Shown here: piece after piece, positions 22,914 to 26,416 of the stretch | How the letters are laid out: every line of letters starts with the position of its first letter | Position numbering within the stretch: the stretch's first letter is position 1 | NCBI GenBank assembly: GCA_001805845.1 | Contig: MHHA01000024.1 | Span: 1 to 26,416 of the forward strand | From: Omnitrophica WOR_2 bacterium RIFCSPLOWO2_12_FULL_46_30 | Lineage (GTDB): Bacteria > Omnitrophota > Gorgyraeia > Gygaellales > UBA12090 | Length of the DNA: 26,416 bases | Direction of reading: 5' to 3' | Program-made: the position numbers and the translations under genes | Notes under the pieces: model-generated | What the model was told of the DNA's origin: nothing | Database searches by the model: none | Seen by the model: the letters and a program-made list of their open reading frames with translations, nothing else

Positions 22914-24272
22914 CTTTGCCAGAATGACATTCTGCAAATAGGACAGTTCTTCTTCTTTGGTATGGAACTTTTTATCTAATTTTGCATAGAGAAGTGTTTT
23001 AAGAATTTCTTTAAAATGAGGCCCGGGCTGGACGCCTAATGCTTTAAGCTCATGGCCGCTGGTAAAGATGCGGCTTCCGTTGTAAAGACGCAGGAAATCT
23101 ATGAGCTTATTCTTAATCCTTGCTTCATTGGTTTTCGCTAAGGCGAGAATGATAACTTCGTAACGAAGCGGCTCCAGAATCTTATAGATTGAACTTGGCG
23201 AAACGGCTCCTTTCAGTTTCAAGCTTATTCTCTGCGCATCGGATTTATAAGAGAGGACAATCTTAGATTCTGACTTATGGAAGGCAAACTCCATTAGGAC
23301 TTTCCGCAGCGTAAGGGAAGGCAGGCCTTCTAATAACACCGCTAAATAAAGCACCCAGAGCTCTAATCTACGCTTGTGCGGGAAGTTATTCTTAAACCAC
23401 ATATGAGTTTCATTTGCTTTCTTAAGCATGGCAAGCATTTTACTGCTCAGGCGCAGGCCCGGATGGATGAATTCAAAACCGCATAAAGCATAAACCCGCT
23501 TGATACAGCGAACTGTCTGCGGCTCTTTAAAAATCAAAATAAGCTCATCGCGCAGGCGATGCTTATGCACCTTCTGGAGCATCTTTAGGTTTACCGCCTC
23601 TTTCAGAAGCCGTAACGTTGTTTTCTCTAAGCTAAAATTAAAGCGCTGCTCAAAACGGATTATGCGCAAGAGCCGCGTGGGGTCATCAATAAAGCTCAAG
23701 GAGTGCAAAACTCTGATTCTTCTATTCCTGAGGTCCTCTCTGCTATCATAAAAATCTACTAATTGCCCAAAGGCGCCTTCTGAGATACTTACCGCCATCG
23801 CGTTAATGGAAAAATCCCGCCTTCCTAAATCATCCTTAATCGTTCCCGGGCTTACCCTGGGAAGAGCCGCCGGCTGCTCGTAGATTTCCTTTCGCGCGGT
23901 GGCTATATCGATTTTTGTGCCGATACTGAAAAATCTGCCGCCAGCCCCGCTTGACGGCTTTACAGCCGCGGCTTCCTGCGGAGCGGGGTGAGGATGCGTC
24001 TTATCTTTAATCACTATAGTCGCTGTTTGAAATCTTCTATGCTTGATAAAATCAGCTTTTAATCTATGGGAGAGCTCTTTGGCGAAATGTATGCCATCCC
24101 CTTCTATGACGATATCCAGATCAAAATCTTCAACTCCCAGGATAAGGTCTCTGACAAATCCTCCGACAATATATACGGGATAATTGAACTCCCCGGCAAG
24201 CGCTGCGATGAACTTTAAACGCGCCAGGATTTCTGATGAGCACGATTTTAGCTTCTCAGTTAAGTTTTCCAT
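22908..24272 (-). CDS. cca: CCA-adding/poly(A) polymerase family nucleotidyltransferase with insertion
   Basis: Class II nucleotidyltransferase that adds or repairs the CCA end of tRNA, or polyadenylates RNA. 454 residues. Head domain: VGGFVRDLILG at 36-46, catalytic Asps in DFDLDIV (D51, D53), KIDIATARKEIYEQP at about 120-134, DLGRRDFSINAMA at 148-160, then DPTRLLRIIRFEQRF. The neck and body are helical and less conserved. CCA enzyme versus poly(A) polymerase cannot be separated with certainty. Residues about 91-116, between the IVIKD strand and GTKIDIATAR, are an Ala/Pro/Gly-rich insertion encoded by palindromic DNA, in a loop that is usually only a few residues. The stop is within a repeat. 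The ATG has no clear ribosome site. Confidence 0.9.
   Translation of the reverse strand: MENLTEKLKSCSSEILARLKFIAALAGEFNYPVYIVGGFVRDLILGVEDFDLDIVIEGDGIHFAKELSHRLKADFIKHRRFQTATIVIKDKTHPHPAPQEAAAVKPSSGAGGRFFSIGTKIDIATARKEIYEQPAALPRVSPGTIKDDLGRRDFSINAMAVSISEGAFGQLVDFYDSREDLRNRRIRVLHSLSFIDDPTRLLRIIRFEQRFNFSLEKTTLRLLKEAVNLKMLQKVHKHRLRDELILIFKEPQTVRCIKRVYALCGFEFIHPGLRLSSKMLAMLKKANETHMWFKNNFPHKRRLELWVLYLAVLLEGLPSLTLRKVLMEFAFHKSESKIVLSYKSDAQRISLKLKGAVSPSSIYKILEPLRYEVIILALAKTNEARIKNKLIDFLRLYNGSRIFTSGHELKALGVQPGPHFKEILKTLLYAKLDKKFHTKEEELSYLQNVILAKR
23944..24005. repeat. Palindromic insert inside cca (element C)
   Basis: Outer stem CCCCGCT (23945-23951)/AGCGGGG (23982-23988), with an inner hairpin CGGCT/AGCCG (23955-23968) and a weaker CCGC/GCGG pair (23967-23981): a branched fold. 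The minus strand reads GATAAG then, after nine bases, CACCCCGC, the same blocks found adjacent at the end of element A. It is in frame (KTHPHPAP...SSGAGG) and matches an insertion relative to the family. Relation to elements A and B is likely in architecture, not proven in sequence. Confidence 0.55.
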
Positions 24273-24287
24273 TATTTATACGCGGAT

Positions 24288-24308
24288 TATCCGTGCCTAT
24301 CCGTGTTA
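24288..24308. repeat. Decanucleotide repeat at the xerD stop
   Basis: tatccgtg occurs twice at 10-base spacing (24288-24295, 24298-24305), and the minus-strand stop TAA of xerD (24306-24308) follows directly. It fills most of the 33-base xerD-cca gap. Only two units, so modest support. Confidence 0.4.
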
Positions 24309-25196
24309 AGGACGGGGATGATATGTCTTGTGTATCAATTTCAGCCTGTTTTTATCAATATGGGTATAGATTTGAGTCGTTGAAATATCCGCATGCCCTA
24401 ACATCTCCTGAACGCTTCTTAGGTCTGCTCCCCGGGATAAAAGATGCGTGGCAAAAGAATGGCGAAGCGTATGAGGCTTGAGCTCTTTTTTAAGCTGCGC
24501 CCTGCGGGCATAATATTTAACCAATTTCCAGAAGGACTGCCGGGATATCCGCTTACCGAGCCGGCTCAAGAATAAAATTGAATCATCGCTTGCATTTTTG
24601 GCCAATTTAGGGCGCGCCTTTTCTAAGTATCTCTTCACTGAAATAATCGCCTCCCTGCCCAAGGGGACAATTCTTTCTTTAGAGCCTTTTCCAATACAAC
24701 GTAAAAAACCCGCATCAAAATTAACATCCTGAACTTTTAGATTCACTGCTTCCGAAACCCTCAATCCGGTTGCGTAGAGTAACTCTAAAATTGCCCGGTC
24801 TCTTACCCCCCGCGTTTGATGGAGGTCGCAGGCGCGCAGCAAATCCTCCACCTCTTCAATTGAAAGGACATCGGGTATCTTCTTCCATAATTTAGGTGAT
24901 TCCAGAAGGACTGAGGGGTCTGTCTTAAGGATTCTTTCACGCAGCAAAAAGCGATAAAAGACCTTAATTGCCGCCAGATTCCTGGCAACAGAACTCGCTG
25001 ACAAGCCTTTGTCCTTAAGGGTAAACATAAAATCGCTGATGTTTTTTCTTGATGTTTCAGATAAAGAATCAATCCTACAATTTTTAAGGTAGCCGATATA
25101 TTTTCCCAGGTCCCTTTTATAGGAGATAATGGTATTCCTACTGAGCGACCTTTCCACCGCCAGATAATTTAAAAAACTTTCAACGAATTCTTGCAT
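24306..25196 (-). CDS. xerD: XerC/XerD-type tyrosine recombinase
   Basis: Site-specific recombinase, probably for chromosome dimer resolution at dif. 296 residues: an N-terminal SAM-like core-binding domain at about 1-87 (FLNYLAVERSLSRNTI..Y..DL), then the catalytic domain with R146 (TGLRVSEAVNL), K170 (GKGSKER), H242 and R245 (HTLRHSFATHLL), H268 (LGHADISTTQIYTH) and the nucleophile Y277. Length and the unbroken set of catalytic residues fit a housekeeping Xer protein, not a phage integrase. XerC versus XerD is not resolved. AGGAG lies eight bases before the ATG; the start overlaps the previous gene by 17 bases. Confidence 0.9.
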   Translation of the reverse strand: MQEFVESFLNYLAVERSLSRNTIISYKRDLGKYIGYLKNCRIDSLSETSRKNISDFMFTLKDKGLSASSVARNLAAIKVFYRFLLRERILKTDPSVLLESPKLWKKIPDVLSIEEVEDLLRACDLHQTRGVRDRAILELLYATGLRVSEAVNLKVQDVNFDAGFLRCIGKGSKERIVPLGREAIISVKRYLEKARPKLAKNASDDSILFLSRLGKRISRQSFWKLVKYYARRAQLKKELKPHTLRHSFATHLLSRGADLRSVQEMLGHADISTTQIYTHIDKNRLKLIHKTYHPRP

Positions 25197-25797
25197 AAGG
25201 ATTGCTCCTTTTCTCCTTGCCGATAGTCGAAGAAGGACCGTGGCCGGGGTAAATTACCGTCTCATCAGGCAGGACTAATAATTTATCTTGAATGGACTTC
25301 ATTAGCTGTTCATAGGATGCTCCCGGAAAATCAGTCCTGCCGATGCCGCCGGCAAAGAGCGTATCTCCGGTAAAAACAACCTGAGCGCTTCTTAAACATA
25401 TCCCGCCCGGGGTATGCCCCGGAGTATGGATAACCTCTAAAGACAAATCATCCAGCTCTATTATCTGAGAATCCTCTAATTGCCTGATATCAAGCTTCAC
25501 CTTAAAAGGAAGGCTTAAGAAATTAGAGAGATTTCTCTCGGGGTCTTTAAGCAGTTCAACATCCAAGCTATGCGCATATACCGGAAGATTGAATTCGTTG
25601 TCAGCCTGAATGTGGTCAATATGGCCGTGAGTGTGCACAATAAATTCGGGCTTGAGCTTATGTTTATCTAAGCAGGCCTTTATCCTGGGATATTCATCCC
25701 CGGGGTCAAGGAGGATGGCATTTTTAGTGGTTTTACTTGAGAGAATATAACAATTAACCTGCATCTGGCCTACTGCCAGCGTATCAATGCGCATCAT
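25180..25797 (-). CDS. Metallo-beta-lactamase-fold hydrolase, glyoxalase II-like
   Basis: 205 residues, cytoplasmic. Metal-binding motifs: HTHGHIDH at 55-62, HTPGHTPGG, GDTLFAGGIGRTD and YPGHGP near the C-terminus, the set of single-domain YcbL/GloB-like proteins. These hydrolyse thioesters such as S-lactoylglutathione in some members; the C-terminal substrate domain of true glyoxalase II is absent, so substrate is unknown. The ATG overlaps the stop of the lipoprotein gene (ATGA) and has AAGGA six bases upstream. Confidence 0.88.
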   Translation of the reverse strand: MMRIDTLAVGQMQVNCYILSSKTTKNAILLDPGDEYPRIKACLDKHKLKPEFIVHTHGHIDHIQADNEFNLPVYAHSLDVELLKDPERNLSNFLSLPFKVKLDIRQLEDSQIIELDDLSLEVIHTPGHTPGGICLRSAQVVFTGDTLFAGGIGRTDFPGASYEQLMKSIQDKLLVLPDETVIYPGHGPSSTIGKEKRSNPYARIR

Positions 25798-26324
25798 TTT
25801 AAATCCTTTTTTATTCTGGAATAAGCAAAATTTCTGCGCACCCTGCCCTTGGTTCTTTCTATCTTGTTTTTTAAGTACTGGTGGTCTGCGCTGTTGAGGC
25901 GGCCTGCAAAAATTATATCTTTAATAGTGGTCCATTCGTTTATCAAAGGCTCCAGGCCTTTTGCCTTTTCTTCATTAAGCAGTCCCCGCATCTTCATTAA
26001 GCTATCCAATGCTTCATAGGCGCATTCTCTCTGTTTTTTAAAATTGGCCTTCTCATTTAAGAATTCCATAAGCTCAGCGCTCCATCCCTCCCAGAAAGTA
26101 AAATAATCCTTATAGAGCTCATCCTTAGCTGCCGCAGCCTCAGGATAAACCTCAGGTTGAATTACCGGCTCTTCTTTCTTTGGCTCTCCCTTTGGCTTGC
26201 GGGTGAATTTACGCACGAAGGCAGCGCAGCCAATTAAAGTAAAGAGAAAAGAGCAGCTAACAGACACTCCAATAATCTGCGTCCATCTATGTTTTATTTT
26301 AGCTGCGTTTAGCTGCGTTTTCAT
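25794..26324 (-). CDS. Predicted lipoprotein of unknown function
   Basis: 176 residues. A basic start, hydrophobic stretch about 17-32 and lipobox LIGC with Cys33 predict export and lipid attachment. The mature part begins with a Lys/Pro/Glu-rich linker (about 40-62) followed by a mostly helical charged domain with no motif I recognise. It overlaps the ligA stop by ATGA and is followed by the hydrolase with the same kind of overlap, so it belongs to this operon. The first codons contain a 10-bp tandem duplication. Confidence 0.7.
   Translation of the reverse strand: MKTQLNAAKIKHRWTQIIGVSVSCSFLFTLIGCAAFVRKFTRKPKGEPKKEEPVIQPEVYPEAAAAKDELYKDYFTFWEGWSAELMEFLNEKANFKKQRECAYEALDSLMKMRGLLNEEKAKGLEPLINEWTTIKDIIFAGRLNSADHQYLKNKIERTKGRVRRNFAYSRIKKDLK
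26301..26320. repeat. 10-bp perfect tandem duplication at a gene start
   Basis: agctgcgttt twice in a row, directly after the ATG of the lipoprotein gene on the minus strand (codons 2-8). Unit length is not a multiple of three, so gain or loss of a unit would shift the frame. Confidence 0.7.
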
Positions 26325-26416
26325 CTAATCATCTCCATAAATTCTTTCTCATCAATAATCTTGACGCCCAATTTCTTTGCCCGCTCATACTTTGAGCCGG
26401 GATTTCTACCCGCTAC
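26321..26416 (-). CDS. ligA: NAD-dependent DNA ligase LigA, C-terminal end only
   Basis: 31 residues to a TGA at 26321-26323, open to the window edge. The sequence VAGRNPGSKYERAKKLG followed by VKIIDEKEF is the end of the BRCT domain that closes bacterial LigA. The rest lies beyond the right edge. Other BRCT proteins are possible, but the AG.NPGSK..KA..LGV.II.E..F pattern is typical of LigA. Stop overlaps the next start as ATGA. Confidence 0.88.
   Translation of the reverse strand, partial: VAGRNPGSKYERAKKLGVKIIDEKEFMEMIR

Noticed and set aside
22832..22930. Upstream extension of the rbfA frame through the palindromic repeat
   Set aside because: AGGGGG lies five bases before the ATG at 22831 and the family start is there, so element B is intergenic here and not a protein insertion.
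1..26416. tRNA, rRNA, CRISPR arrays, riboswitches, transposases
   Set aside because: None could be recognised by reading either strand; the xer gene looks like housekeeping, not a mobile element.

Overview
The window is a Gram-negative-type bacterial chromosome segment of moderate GC content. It carries almost the whole dcw (division and cell wall) cluster on the minus strand. Next to it are a divergent ammonium-sensor kinase gene and a second minus-strand operon of RNA-processing genes. MurE carries the DNPR motif of meso-diaminopimelate-adding enzymes, and the FtsA/Q/L/I/W division set is present. Together with the abundant small repeats at gene ends, this suggests an uncultivated lineage such as Omnitrophota or a neighbouring candidate phylum. 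That placement is inference; no marker in the window proves it.

Region 1 (1-17275, minus strand, read right to left): a sigma70-like promoter and three 10-bp-spaced MraZ boxes precede mraZ, rsmH, ftsL, ftsI, murE, murF, mraY, murD, ftsW, murG, a secreted gluzincin metallopeptidase gene, murC, murB, ddl, ftsQ and ftsA. FtsA is cut by the left edge; ftsZ would be expected beyond it. The genes are tightly packed, many with 1- to 41-base overlaps. They build UDP-MurNAc-pentapeptide (MurB-F, Ddl), the lipid intermediates (MraY, MurG) and the septal synthase and divisome (FtsW, FtsI, FtsL, FtsQ, FtsA).

Region 2 (17206-17472) is the divergent promoter region. It holds a promoter for mraZ, a promoter for the plus-strand gene, and several dyads. 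Region 3 (17473-19986, plus strand) is one gene encoding an Amt ammonium channel fused to PAS and histidine-kinase modules, a membrane ammonium sensor.

Region 4 (19960-26416, minus strand, read right to left): ligA (3' end only), a small lipoprotein, a glyoxalase-II-like hydrolase, xerD, a CCA/poly(A) nucleotidyltransferase, rbfA, nrnA, truB and ribF. The rbfA-nrnA-truB-ribF order is a remnant of the common nusA-infB-rbfA-truB operon.

The most unusual signal is a set of short repeats. A palindromic repeat is read in frame as about 28 extra residues near the N-terminus of MurE, and its relative lies between cca and rbfA. A structurally similar palindromic insert lies in frame inside the CCA enzyme. 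Heptanucleotide repeats occur inside murD and at the end of murF. In several places (ftsI, cca, murF, xerD, ddl, ftsL) the stop codon lies within or at the edge of a repeat. This resembles the in-frame Rickettsia palindromic elements in principle, though not in sequence as far as can be judged here. There are no rRNA, tRNA or CRISPR features and no gene-free stretch longer than 300 bases.
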